Assembly (NCBI GenBank): GCA_905221605.1
Contig: CAJNDS010002370.1
Coordinates: forward strand, 401,969 to 465,968
DNA from: Symbiodinium natans
Taxonomy: Eukaryota > Sar > Dinophyceae > Suessiales > Symbiodiniaceae
Direction of reading: 5' to 3'
Length of the DNA stretch: 64,000 nucleotides
The stretch's first letter is position 1, and the number at the start of each line of letters is the position of its first letter. Position numbers and translations under genes: made by a program. Below the pieces are notes generated by a model. It ran no database searches. It worked only from the letters and a program-made list of their open reading frames with translations, and was not told where the DNA came from. Below are positions 47,423-59,600 of this stretch, piece after piece.

Positions 47423-47423
<1 letters not shown>

Positions 47424-47462
<39 letters not shown>
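47424..47462. repeat. 39-base C run
   Basis: Uninterrupted C homopolymer. Length in the assembly may not be exact. Proline frames across it are artefacts. Confidence 0.97.
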
Positions 47463-47796
47463 ATGCTACGATTCACTTGGTTGCCATTCCTAGCCAACCC
47501 CACTGTACTGTCCAGCCTTACCTGTCCAACACTAACCTGTTCTCCCTTCCCTACTTGGGGCGGGAGGAGCACCCTCACTGCCTCACTGCTCTAATCCCTT
47601 GTCCAACTCCCGATCCCCGTCTGTCTACTAACCCTCCCATGTTCCCCACTGAGTCGCGGTCTCCAGCACACCCTCGCCTCAATCCTACTGCGTAATCACT
47701 ATCATCGCTGGCATTCTGTTCCTCCCTGCTTCAATCGTCCAGTAGTCTCGGGATTCTGGAATCAGGCGTTCGGATTCGCTTGAGGGTCCTCTATCC

Positions 47797-48830
47797 ATGA
47801 CTGCACATCAAAATCTTCCGGATTCCGTCGAAGAACTGTGGAAGTTCATCCCACCATCCCCGCGACAGCTGCACAAGTTCAAAATGGCCGCGACAAGGAT
47901 CCACCGGGCTGAGGCTCACAGAATGGAAGCCTTCTCACTAAGCTCTCGAAGAAGCTTGACAAGCTCACTCTGCATCCATCGCTCTGCAATGCTTGAGGAT
48001 CTGACGCCCAGCAGTATGTCCAGCCTGTCAGATTCGCATGCAGCTATTCGAGCAGCCTTTGCTGGCAAATAGCATGCGTCACAATGTGCTTCAAGAATCT
48101 CGCGACTGCTTCGAACCCGAGTTGCCAAGGCAAGCAATTTCCGGATGCTGATGGTCTTGGGAGATTCGCCAGATGTGCATCTCTCCTTCTCGCGTGCCTG
48201 GTGTGCTTACGAATGGGTGCGGATCCCTGGGAGCTTTCTTTTGTGTGCAGAGAGCAGGAGGTTGTCGTCAACCAACATTCTTAGAAAGTGCAAACAAATT
48301 TGGAGAGCGGATGAATATTTGTCCCCAGGCGCTCTGCTTGGACAGCGCGACACTCTCGGTTGATGTCGCAACTCTGGGTCAGGACTTCACAACAGAGTGC
48401 TGCACTTTCCACAGCACAGGCTGGAGAAGGCTGAGTAATGCTGAGTATAGAAAGCTCCGTCTGATGGCAGGACGTAGAGATCATCACAAGTGGACTGACC
48501 ACGTCCGAAGTTTGCTCCAATAAGCTCCAGAGTTGCAATCGAATCCAAGCATGGAAGCAACATGAAACAACGACAATATCGTCAACCATGTTCTTGCTTA
48601 AGGTACTATCCAGGCAGCGGGGTCACCGCCAAGAACCATCGAGAAGCAGGCTTTCCATTGCACGTGGTGAAGGAATCTTGGCTACTACCGAGTGACACTA
48701 TCTATCTCAAAATGCTCGGTGAGTTCATCAACGGAAGGAAGCCTTGGCCTTCAACCTCAACAAGGCTGAGGCGAGCGACGAGGCCGTGCACAACGATCTT
48801 GCCGAACAAAAACCTGCACTGAAAACATAG
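47797..48830 (+). CDS. partial gene with an SRAWCAYEW motif, unrecognised
   Basis: The terminal exon is clear: 48738-48830 after GGAAG reads EALAFNLNKAEASDEAVHND, LAEQKPALKT and TAG. Upstream, 48148-48250 reads LGDSPDVHLSFSRAWCAYEW; the SRAWCxxE motif recalls a tryptophan-cysteine motif common in large protist proteins with TIR-like or ankyrin domains. Between them, 48424-48520 (RLSNAEYRKLRLMAGRR) also looks coding. The 91-codon frame at 47797-48072 may supply earlier exons. Joins are not resolved and function is unknown. Confidence 0.4.
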
Positions 48831-49145
48831 ATGGGACGCTTGGCATACGCTCAGAGTCAAAACTGAGGTGGGTGTGATCAAAAGGTCCTTGTAAGGAATT
48901 TTACATAATTTTGCATAAAACCTACATGTCAAGCATGTTAAGTGTCCACGAAAGATCCGCGAAGAGGGTGTGCGAAAGGAAACTGTCTTTTGGCGGAAGT
49001 TTTGACGTAAGGCGCCTGTTTGCTATGCATCCGCGGCATAAGGCTCGCTCTCGTCTGTCACGCGCAGCTGGCTGAAAGCCTCCGTTGGACCACACTGCAC
49101 GTAGCGAGGGTCTAGGGTTTATTTAATGTGTTTAGGCTTCGAGGA

Positions 49146-49172
49146 TTTAGGGTTTAGGGTTTAGGGTTTAGG
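49146..49172. repeat. interstitial telomere-type repeat (TTTAGGG)n
   Basis: Three full TTTAGGG units and a partial fourth, preceded by related TAGGGTTTA and TTTAGGC pieces from 49113. TTTAGGG is the plant-type telomere repeat also reported for dinoflagellates. Confidence 0.9.
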
Positions 49173-49252
49173 AAATCCGTTTCCGAAAGCCTAACATTTT
49201 GCGAAAGACTGGCGCAAGCTGCGCGAAAGTCCCACGAAAGTCTAACGTATCC

Positions 49253-49287
49253 GTGAGTGAGTGAGCGAGTGAGTGAGTGAGTGAGTC
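49253..49287. repeat. GAGT tetranucleotide repeat
   Basis: About eight GAGT units with one GAGC. Confidence 0.93.
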
Positions 49288-49334
49288 GACCGAGGCACAT
49301 GCCGGCTGGTAGCACTTGCCTGGCCTAGCAAAAG

Positions 49335-49361
49335 GCGACACCTCCGGCCCGAAGGCTTAAA
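49335..49361 (+). repeat. 27-base element, copy 2
   Basis: Differs at one base from the copy at 47131-47157, and is followed within 25 bases by an ACAA-rich tail (49384-49407). Confidence 0.85.
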
Positions 49362-50548
49362 GTGTCAGCCCCAACAGAAACGACAAACAAACAAACAAAC
49401 AAAACAAAGACGCAACCACGCGCGGACACGAACGAAACCGGCCCAGTCCAGCAAGAGGGCGTGTTACCTTCCGAACGAAGCAGTCACTAGGCAAGCCCGC
49501 CACCTACACCAACCGAGCAGAGTACTGCTCGGCTGGGCAGGCATAAAGGCAAGACAGCTTGCCATCCTCGCGATAGCCTCATCCAACGCAGCTCTTCCCG
49601 CGAAGGTCACCCTCCGAGGTACTAGGCCAAGTAATCACCATCACCTCTGCAACGGGCAGTGCACGACGCGTGCCATTTCAGCTAGCACTCTTCTCCGCAG
49701 ATCCCTCTGCGGATACTAGGTGCCCAACGCGACCTTCATGCACCCGGACCCACTCACTCACAGCCTCAAACCTTCATTCCGGCACACAAGGGCCTGAATC
49801 CGCCAATGGCAACACGATGCCACCCCCTTTCCCAGCTGGTCCCCCATCAGTCTGCCCTCCGAGTTGTGGGATGGAGCCCAAAGCTGTGGGCAACATCCTC
49901 CGGAGGAGGGATGTCTAACGTATCCCATGAAGGGCCCAGCCCACGTGGCATCTGCTTAAGAAGTGCTCGTGTGGGCAGCTGTAGTACGTAGGCGCCATGG
50001 ATGGGATTATAGGTCTTGGGGTTCAGGAGTGCGCGCGATGAGGCGCGCCAAAGTTCCATGAAAGGAAGTTTAAATTTGGCGACAGATACGCTTCCGGGAC
50101 AAAGTAATTCTGATCAACTGCCAGGTCGATCGACAGCGCCTGACGCATGCCTTCATTGGGCTTGCACAGCCCCTGGAGGAGGACACGGACGGCATACAGA
50201 AGATGACGAGGCTCACCATGCAAACCTAAACATTCTACATGTTGATGCTTTCGGCATGTTGAGAGGCGCTTGCGAAGCTTCCTGCTTCTTCTGCTCTGGC
50301 CGAACGTCCTCTTCCAGGCTTCCCAGGACAAGGATTACATGCCAGCTTCCGAGCCAGTTACGGCGCGTGTCAGATTGTCTGGCCACGGGGAAAGCAACGT
50401 CGGCATCTTGGTCAATTCTTGAGGCGTGTGCTCGGCGATGTGGCCAAAGCCATACAAGGCTGCAGTTCCATTATGTGTGGGCATGATCACGTGATTTGAG
50501 CACATGACATCACATGTTAAGCCAATCAGTCAACTTACCTTTTTGCAG
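49362..50548. other. no gene confidently recognised; possible 5' exons of the LRR gene
   Basis: Mostly short frames. Two + strand pieces could be leucine-rich-repeat gene exons: about 50168-50230 (PLEEDTDGIQKMTRLTMQT) and 50420-50475 (LRRVLGDVAKAIQGCSS). Confidence 0.35.
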
Positions 50549-51924
50549 GGGATTGGTGGCGCAAGTCCTTACGGTTGAGCCTAGCCGGCTGCGACTTCTC
50601 CAATAAGGAGGTGTTGGCTATGGGCCTGAAACTTGGCAGCACTGGATGCGACCAGCAGGACCCAGCTGGAATGCGCAAAGGACACTGCACGCGATGCGCA
50701 CAAAATGATACTGCCTTCGATGCAAGATCCGGGCGTGGATCCCGAAGGCAGAGCCTGCCAAAGAGCCTGGAGACCTTGAAGTTGGACTTGCAGTGGCAGG
50801 CTCAGACTTACTCAGACGGTCTCAGACTGGAGCGTGGGGGCGAATGTGCCTGGCCACACCCTTTTGACCCTTTTGAGGTTTACGGGACTGGACGACATGA
50901 GCCTCACACCGGTGGCACAAGACTTGCCAGAGCGTCTTCAGAACCTTACCCTGGACCTTTCGGGCTGCCACATAACCGACAGAGGCAATCTGTGCACATG
51001 TGCTCCATCTCCAGTTGCTTCGTGTTTTTGCATACTGTAGCACTGTAGAACCTGCCACAAAGCCTCGATGGAAGGCGTCCTGGCTTTCCTAAAGAAGCTG
51101 TCTCCGGATCTCGCTGAAGTCACGATCAAGATGCAGCACACCAGTGTCTCAAAAGGCTGAGAACTTTGCGTCATAGCCACTCACAAAGCAGCTTCAATGC
51201 GCGTTGTTCATGTTAGGTCTGCTGGCACTTAGTAGAGATGGGCCAAGTGCCTTGCAAAAATGGGCTTTGCTCTCCCACCAAGAGTGACTTGGCTTTATGG
51301 AGCATGTCATTTGCCATTTCGTCACGGATGCTGGGAGCATTGCGGCATTTGCACATGTCCAAGGCGAGCAGAGGTTTTAGCTGCCAAGCTCGAAATCATC
51401 GAGCGGAAGAAGGCCAAACCGATTGGACTTCAGCACGAACTCTCCGAGTCGGATCTTAAATCTGTAGGGCAGATCGATGCGAGCACCCTCCTTCCACAAA
51501 GGATTCTGCTTCAATAGCCTACCCTCTAGTAGTCAGGCAGGCGTGAAAGGTACGGTGCGTAAAGTTGCACAATGTCGGATGAGTTGTGTTCTTGCCACCC
51601 TTTGTCAAGAACCCGTCTGTGGCCCCGACTCCGGCGCACGAAGCTGGGCTGCAAGTTGCCACCACAATACTGGTCCCGCAGCCTTGCAGGTAAGCTTCCA
51701 GAGCTGACATGCATAATGCCGCATGTAGAAAGGAGCTGCGGTGTGTCAGCATGCACGTATCGGAGCATGCAGCCGGCATTGTTGCTCCGCACTCTGAGGT
51801 GAACAAAAAAGCTGCGCTGGAGAGCATGCTGAACTTGGCACCCTCCAAGATAACGCCGAACGTCCTCGAGCAGGTGAAAGCAGACCTTGCTGCCCTGGAA
51901 AAGAGTATTGAAAAGGCTGCCTGA
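50549..51924 (+). CDS. leucine-rich-repeat protein, 3' part
   Basis: LRR proteins of this type usually act as protein-binding scaffolds. Exons: from 50549 (WWRKSLRLSLAGCDFSNKEV), about 50755-50797 (LPKSLETLKLDLQ), 50879-50984 (LPERLQNLTLDLSGCHITDR), 51075 to about 51143 (VLAFLKKLSPDLAEVTIKM), 51374-51463 (VLAAKLEIIERKKAKPIGLQ), 51799-51924 (LESMLNLAPSKITPNVLEQV then a charged helix and TGA). The 50984/51075 join is exact in phase and restores one repeat, ITDRG-VLAFL. The repeats follow an L-x-L-x-L-x-G-C/T-x-I pattern. The last two exons are helical and end in a short coiled coil. Upstream repeats are likely beyond 50549. Confidence 0.72.
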
Positions 51925-54389
51925 GATGTGTCCATCTAACGTGGAGAGCCTCCAACGCCCTGCAAAGCAGGTGTTGCAGGCGATTGATGTATGTTTGTCT
52001 ATTATTTGTTTTTGTTTGGTTGATGTTTGTTCGGTTGATGTCCGCAGATGTGCTGGTAAACTCCGAATCAATTTCGGGCCAGGCAGCTGCCACATTTTGC
52101 AATTGTACAGCTTCGGAGCTTCGTCACCCGTGTCATGCATACTGTCTGTATGAACTTGCCGAATTGCTTCTTCACGGCAGCCTGCAGCAACATGCTTCAA
52201 CAGCATGCGTGACTAGGGTTTAGCCGGTGTCCTGCCAGATGCAGGGGATAGCACACAGGTCAAGCCCCAAGTCCATGTAGGCGATTGCACTAATCCAGGC
52301 TTGGCCTAGGCATAGCACGAAAGTTCGTGACCAATGTGCCGGATGTGGCATAGTTGCAGTATCTCTTTCTCTCTGTCGCTCTATCCCTCTCTTCCTTCTT
52401 AAGGAGCAAAAGGGGATGAGAAATCCAGGCCTACACCCTTCACCCCGAGCGTTAAGCGCACTTCTCGGACCCAGCAAGATCATAAGCTCTCGAAGCCAGC
52501 CTTCTGAACTTGGAATTGTTTCCGGACGTTGACGAAGTGTTTGCAGGGCTGTGGGTACAGTCTCTGCCATCTAGCAATCAAGGCACAGAACATAGGGTCA
52601 CATTGCACAGGGCTTGGACGGCTGCGAACCTTGCGAGATTTGGCATGATTTTGCCATATTTTGCCATGCCGTTGCGTGGCAGGCAAGGTCCGGCAAAGCC
52701 AGGACTTGGCACTCAACAATCAGGGTTCTGCTGTAATTGTTCTGCTGCAAGCTTGTGCTGTTAGTTCCACATGTGTAAACAGGGTGGGGTTGCGGATGGC
52801 TGCGGTTGCAACATGTTGCAACTTTGTCACCTGCGTCAAACGTATCCAAAAAGAAGCGTTTAGAGTGAACCTCGTTCATGGTGACAGAGGTTGGTCGCGG
52901 TGCGGAGCTTCTTGGTTTTTTAATGGAGCCTTGGCCTCCGAGGTTTGGGAGCGCCGCTTGAGTGGGGGCCTGCGCATTCTCCACGGACCATTTGCATTAA
53001 CGAATTGCATCCTTGCCAAGTAGTGTCTGCAATGGGCACGGCATAAGGCGTGGCAGAGGCCGCCAAAGGAGCTCATTTCTGCGCCCTGGCTTTTGCAAGA
53101 GCCTCAGTCCAAAGTGAGGCACTTTGCATTTGCACAAGCGATCAGCTGCAAGGATACCAAGGCATGCCGGGACAGAAAGCCGCTAGCACCGCAAAGGAGA
53201 AGACAGCAGATAGCAACCAGGGTTGTCCTGACCGAGCTTCTCTGACTTTTCTGTAAACGCCAAATGCAGCGACACCAGCACTGACTTCCAGTGCAGCAGC
53301 AGCACCACCTATCACTACAAGCAGGAAATCATTTGTGGGGCATGCTTCATTCATTCACCACAGACACAGGCAGAGGCAGTAAGGTAGAGCCTGACAAGGG
53401 GCCCTCTGCAGACCTAACAGCACCAACACAAACGGACAGCTACGTGTTTTATCTGCGCAGTCTCAGTGCAGAGTCCAGTTTGAGACTCGGTTGCAGTCGG
53501 TTGCACTGTTTGCAGATTGATTATCACGACGAAAGCTCTTCGGAGTGCCGCTGCAGATTGTCCTTTTTTTACCAGCTTTTGCCAAATTGCATACAATGTT
53601 GTTTTGTCAGGCTCGGAGTCTCAGGTATATCGTGGATGGGCTGGGGGCATCCTCTGCATCAGGGTTTGCGCGAACCTCCGGAGGGTGTTGCAGATCAACG
53701 CTACCATTCGCACACCGGGACAGCACTGAAACCCAAATGCCCAGTGGACCGACGCCCGAGTAGGCAGTGCGCAGACGGTGAAAAATTGCTACAGGCTTCA
53801 AAATCAAACAGAGGGCATGCCATGCACGGGTACTGTCGAAGTTGCTCAAGCAGGGGTCATAGTGGGGGGTTGCGTTCGCCCCCTTCGCATCGTAGTTTGA
53901 CCCTTTCGCAAGCCCCTGGCTCGGTCACTTGTTTGGCTACTCAGAGGGGAGAATTAGGCAGTGCAATCATGCCAGTGCGATCGTGCGAGGATGGCATGCA
54001 GTGAAGAGCGCTTGGGCACTGCACAGTCAAGGACTCAGCAGTTGGCAGCTGTTGTGGAGTTGGCCGAATCTCCTTTGATAGTCCACCACGATCCCCGAAA
54101 GGTCCAATGCTTCGAGGATGTCGGAGTCGCGCCGGGCTGCGGCCCCAAACCCGACAAAGCACAATCACAGAGAACCTGGAGCTGCACCTTTTGCGTCATA
54201 CCGTCATACCTGCCTCAGCCTTCCTGTAGGCTAAGGGTTCAGGGTTCTCGGGGCTTACATGATTCTCGCCCTGAATCCTCTAGAGGTTGCTAGGGCCAAC
54301 TGTGTTCGATGCCCGGGCATGGAAAAGTAGTCTACCGGTGTTGTCCGAAGGTATGTTGCTTTCGGCGAAATCCTTCGAAATATCCAAGG
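51925..54389. other. 2.5 kb without a recognised gene
   Basis: A minus-strand frame at 53142-53354 is hydrophobic (VVIGGAAAALEVSAGVAAFG) and opposed by + strand frames of similar length; I cannot tell chance from an exon. The 237-codon + strand frame 53291-54004 is compositionally plain and shows no domain. Confidence 0.4.
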
Positions 54390-56283
54390 CTGTGAAAAAT
54401 GTTGGTAAAACCAACTGCTGTCGATTCCCGGACTTGGCAAAAGTTGGTCCTACCAACTTTGTCTACAGTGACAGCGATTCTCTGCGAAACGAAGCACACA
54501 AGACAACAGCATTACCTTCGAAGTCAAAAATCTTCGGATCTTACTCATCAAGCGATCATCTCCCTACTCCTTGCGATACAGACACACGAGAAGAACCTCA
54601 CATCTCCTGCAAAGAGCAGACGCATTGGGTTCTTAATGAGAGAACGTGCCAGACAAACACGTTCAAGAAGCAGACTAGCCGAGTGCTCTCCCGATTTCTT
54701 CATCCTGGTGAGTTCTGATGTGGACTAGATGCAAAAAAGACAAACCCGCGTCTGACGATTGCACAAATCTAGATGGAAAAGACAGCCCCCAAAACAAGTC
54801 AAATCCGATGCTTTTGGACACAGGAGGTTTTATTCAGAGCACCTGTCTATGTCTGTGGGGAAGCTGTACCCCAAGAAAGCTAACGGACACCCCTTGGGAC
54901 ATTCACGTTACGCGCAAGCTACACTTTTTTTTGGCAGCCTCGCCTCATAACATCTTACTTGTCGCAAAAATCAAGTTCTTTAGGTTTGTTCGAAGATCCC
55001 ACCTGCACATTCGTGTCCACGAAGTATTCCTGCTGCTTGCATGCATAGCCATCTACTCACAGACAATCCTCTCGTGATTTTGTGGCACTTCGTGCAGTGT
55101 ACTTCGCGATCTCTTGGTCTTTAGCATAAGGGTATGTCTATGTATGCAAGCCCGCCCCCCAAACGGAACCCAATCGCACACCTCTGCAACAACCCACAAC
55201 GTGCATAAGAATTCCCCGAAGTTGGCAGCTCGGGCCCCAAATCGGTGGTGACATTTCAAGAGGGGTACCCTAGACCCCCCAAACCATACAACATCCATCG
55301 TCTGCCCAGTTGCTTGCAGCGCTATTCCTGGGTCGCGACGTTCAGTCCAAGTTTTGGGGCACAGTTGGTGTCAGCAAACCAAAACCGAAGGCAAAAGCTC
55401 GTGACTCCACCATGCTCATGGGCTTGACCACAGCGCAACTTCAAGAGCTACTCCGCGCACTGCAAGTTCATTGAAGCAAGCCTTTTCAATGCGCACATCA
55501 AGTCCGCCAAAGCAGACTTGTTTGCACACCCGAATCACCCCGCACCTGAAATCAGTTTGCAGACGGGACCAAAGTCCCAGTTGTTCATTCACCAAGTATC
55601 TAGGCACCCAGGTATCCTGGACCCGCGCCACAAAAACAGCAGAGGCTCACTTTGCCGATATGAAGCTTCAACGCCTGTTGTGTAACAAGATATGTTTGCA
55701 AACTAAACCTAGGCTGTTCCACGCTTATGTGCTCCCGGTCATTATATATGGTCTCCCTAGCATTGGAAGATCAAGATCTGTGCTCCATCCACACTTGTTT
55801 TTTTTCCGTACCGAAGGCGGGACCTCGGAACAAAAGCTTCATACTACTGGCACAAACCAAGCAAGTCGGTCTGGATAACCTGACAACATCCACTCCCATA
55901 TCAGCAAAACATCGAACACACTTCCCTCAGACACATACGGATGCCCTACATCACGTGGTGTTTAGCCCAAGCTGCAAGGACAGAGTCGAATTTACCAAAT
56001 CTAGACAGATGCCATCCTCGACCCTATTGTTTCTCTCTTGGCAGCAGTCCAAATGGTAAACCTGCTCACCAACACATTGCACTTGCCCAGAACACTTTGC
56101 TATCACCGGGTGGGACTTCTTAGGTGTCAAGCACCTGACCCGCTTCGAACTTCCACCCCTCGTTTTCTGCAGGCTGCGTCCGCGCAACGCAAAGGAGTTT
56201 AAGTTCTGCAGACGTGCAGTTAGTGGCGCACGTAACTCGCAAGTGGGAGCGACGAGAACCGTGAGCCGCACCCGCTTCTGCTA
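54390..56283 (+). mobile_element. decayed non-LTR (LINE-type) retrotransposon, reverse-transcriptase 3' part
   Basis: The frame 55590-55760 reads SFTKYLGTQVSW, LQRLLCNKICLQTKPRLFHA and YVLPVIIYGL, the conserved end of LINE reverse transcriptases (KYLGxxxxW ... K..L...YVxPVxxYG). Just upstream, in other frames, are LTTAQLQELLRAL and ASLFNAHIKSAKADLFAH, the usual residues after the YADD box; the catalytic YADD itself is not seen. Downstream, in a third frame, coding-like sequence continues to about 56280. Changes of frame and internal stops show that it is inactive. Neither end can be placed, and no target-site duplication was found by eye. Confidence 0.75.
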
Positions 56284-56610
56284 GTGCGAGAGTCGAAACC
56301 CTACTCTAGACTTTACCCTCAGGGCTTTGCAGACTAAAGACGTGCGAATCCTAGACAAAGTATCGAGTCGAAGCCCCCGAAGCCGAAATCGGCAGATAAC
56401 CCTGGAGGGTTTAGATGGTTTAGCATATATGGATACAGCAACATCTGCATGACTGTCAGTTCTTGTTTTCTGTGCATGTAGAGTCCTGAGCCGCGATGAC
56501 AAAGAGCACATCTCTTGTTGCCCCATTGAAGCTATTTGAAGCTGTCAACCACAATCCAATCTCTGTAGTCCCTGTAGTCAAGTTAGCCTTGGTGGGGTTT
56601 TGCCACCCAG

Positions 56611-59600
56611 GCGAAGCTGATGGACCTGAAGCGACGCGAGGAGCTGAAGGATGCATTGATCGATAAGTTCAAGGCGACAAAAGAGCACCATCGCATTCTG
56701 AGAACTCGTCCAGCGGCCCAGAATTGCAACCATGCCAGACTCGCTTCGGGCGAAACTCCGTCTTGAAGGATGTGGACGAGATGTCAGTCTCTTCAGCAGC
56801 ACGGCTGAGAGTGATACCGATCTGTTCTAGGTCAGTGCGCTTGGTTAGCAGAGCTTGGCCTTGTGTAAAGCCAAGGCCGCAATCAGGAACGAGGTGCGCG
56901 ATTCACTTTCTCAGCTTGGTGCAGTAGTCAAAGCTCAGAACAGGTGGATCGCTTTGCCAAAACGGCAGCAGTGACAGAAGCCAACCTCATGCGGCTGGAG
57001 AGGACCTGTGCTTCAGTGGCTGGCAAGGGCCGAGAAACGTTCATGTACCACGAGCCCTCAGCACGCAGGCGCTTGCACGGTCGAGCTCAGAAGCGTGTCG
57101 CCGATGACAGCCAGTCTGCCTGGGCCCTGATTCTGACCGAAGGGTGTTCTCTAAGCATGGCTCGAGTTGCATTGGGTATTTGTCTGCAGCAGTGTTATCA
57201 TTGCGATTTAGAGCTCTGCCGAGATGATTTCGGGCGTATCTGCCTACACTGGCATGTCGCGTTCTCGCAGCGCGACCTCTCTTGCAGGAAGGCCACTCCA
57301 GCGAACAACCATGTGAACACCGTGTCGTCTTGCATACTGCGTTATACTGCGTGACACTTCGTGTTACAAATGCGAGTTTGTCCAACTTCTATTTCCGGCA
57401 GGGAAATGGTTGGAGGTAAGCCCGAGCTGCCTTCATCCTATGACTGGACGCGATTGGATGAGTACGCGCAGCTGGTCTCAATGTGGTAGCAAGGCCTAGC
57501 ACGAGTTACACAAGGGTCCTGTGACACAACCATGGTTGTGCAAGGTCCTACTTGCATGAACAAGATGCCCTGCGCCAACAGCTGGGCGTGAAAGCGCTGC
57601 AGCGAAAGATGAGAATGGATCTCGATCAGCAGGCAAGCTCAGGAGAGTTTGGGACAGCATGCACATGTTCGGCATGTCAGCTACTTGATGGTGAGTGATT
57701 GCATGTCGACTTACTTGGAGGTGGCAGAGAAGGTGAAGAAGAAGGTGGATGCTGTGGACGAGGAACGCCGTTACCATGAGCCTGGATCCCAGACACATCC
57801 AGTGTGCTTGTGAGAGAAGCAAAGGCATTCTCCAAGCATTCACTCTCCGTAAGCGCTTGAGGAACTCCCTCATGGAACTCGAGCGGTGGAAGGAGCAAGA
57901 GCAGGTCCGGCAGGCGCATCGCCGTTGCATGTATGACCTTCAGTCTAGGACCCCCAATTCTGCCGATCCACAGTCAGGGACTTTCCTTGGCTCCCCCGAC
58001 AAAACAACTCTTTTTGGCCTTTGGCTGCTGTGCCTATTTGTACCAAGGCCAAGGTGATGGGTGGTAGATGGAGGCAACCTAATGGTTTCCATGCCGTTTT
58101 TGTTGAGGTCTCTATTTTTCGCAACCCCCGCAGAGTACTGAAGCGCTCTCGTAGTTCACGTCACGGGGGCTTGCTGAAACCTGAGATGAAACTCTCGAAT
58201 ACCTGCTTGCGTTGAGGGCTCCCTACCCTTCAATTTATGATGGACTGACGACACCGGGCTTCGAGATCACTGTCCAGGACGAAAAGCAAGAGCGAGTGAT
58301 GAAGGCTCCACTGAGCCAAAGCTGGAAGTGCATGTTCGACCCTTGTGCTCTGACCCTTGCTCTCTCCTTGTTCCAACTTCGAAAAGGAGAAGTCCGACAG
58401 AGATGCACAGCTGCAGTACGAGCCACGCTCCCACAGCGAGTCTGCCCATCAGAGCTTAGGATCGTGATGCTTCGTCATTTCTCCGAGGCGTAAACTGAAA
58501 GATGAGGAGCTCCAAAAGAAGAAAGACGAGGAAGCGCAGGGGCACCAAATATCTGGAGCTCGCAGAGCTGTTGGGTTAGGAAGAAATGAAGAAAACTCAG
58601 GGTGCCCTGCCCGAGAGTGGCCACTAGCTTCAGCAGCCGGCGTCCGCTTGCGTCTGTCAAGCTTTGAGCCCGTAGTCCAGTCCGTGCCCCTCAGCCGTAG
58701 TAGTCTTCGTAGCCTTTTGTTCGGCCTGTCAACCACAAGGGGCATGGCGTGGCCACGTGTAAGGCATAAGTCCTTGGTTCAGGCCCTTTCACACGCAATC
58801 TGTTGTAGTTGTTGCTCTTGTCTTCCGGATTGTTCGTTCTGAAGAGATCGACAACTGCATAACGCTTTAAGGTCACTTGTGGAGAAGATTGTGAATGAGA
58901 TGGAAGCAGAGCAGCGGCGTGGCTAGACTGCAAAAGCACACGGAGCTCCAGCAATCCACTGTACCTGGACACAAAAGTCTTGAATGCTTGCAGCCAAACT
59001 GACCGAGAGCTGCAGGCTATGAAAGGAAGAAGGCGCGATTGTGGTGGCATGACGTGGCTTTCCTAAGATGCTTCCATTGTCTGTTGATCTGAGGAGCAAA
59101 CAAAAAAGGCTATGCGAAAAGTTTTCGAGGAGAACATGGAGGCTCTACCGAGCGAAATGCACAGAAACTCGTCACTTTCCAACATAGTGTGGGCTTCAGA
59201 CTAACTTCAAACCAGGATCAGCGAAAGCGCGACAGGGCCAAGAAAGAAGCTACAGAGAAGGAGGCCTTGAAAGTATCCACGGCACACGACTTCAGCATCA
59301 CCGGGGCAATGCCGGTGTGCTTTAGAAGGTATCAGGGAGCTTGTAAGTGTTTAGTCATTTGCCCGCGAGCGGCATTTCTCAGGCCCTCACGCATCTCAGT
59401 CGAACTCGCATTGTTTGCGGACTCAGAACCTCTCGACAAACGTCAGGCTGAGACGATGAAGGAATACAACCGGCTACTAGACGAGCAGGAAGAGCAGCGT
59501 GCACAGGAGCTTGCCGCCCGTATGGAGCGCAGCGACCCAAGCATGAGCCACCACAAGCATCCGCAAGTTACCTGCCATCCACTCTCAGTGCTGCATTCTT

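Noticed and set aside
47363-47578. Poly-Gly or poly-Pro proteins across the C run
   Set aside because: Artefact of a 39-base homopolymer.
53291-54004. 237-codon + strand frame
   Set aside because: No domain, uneven composition and no splice context; probably chance.
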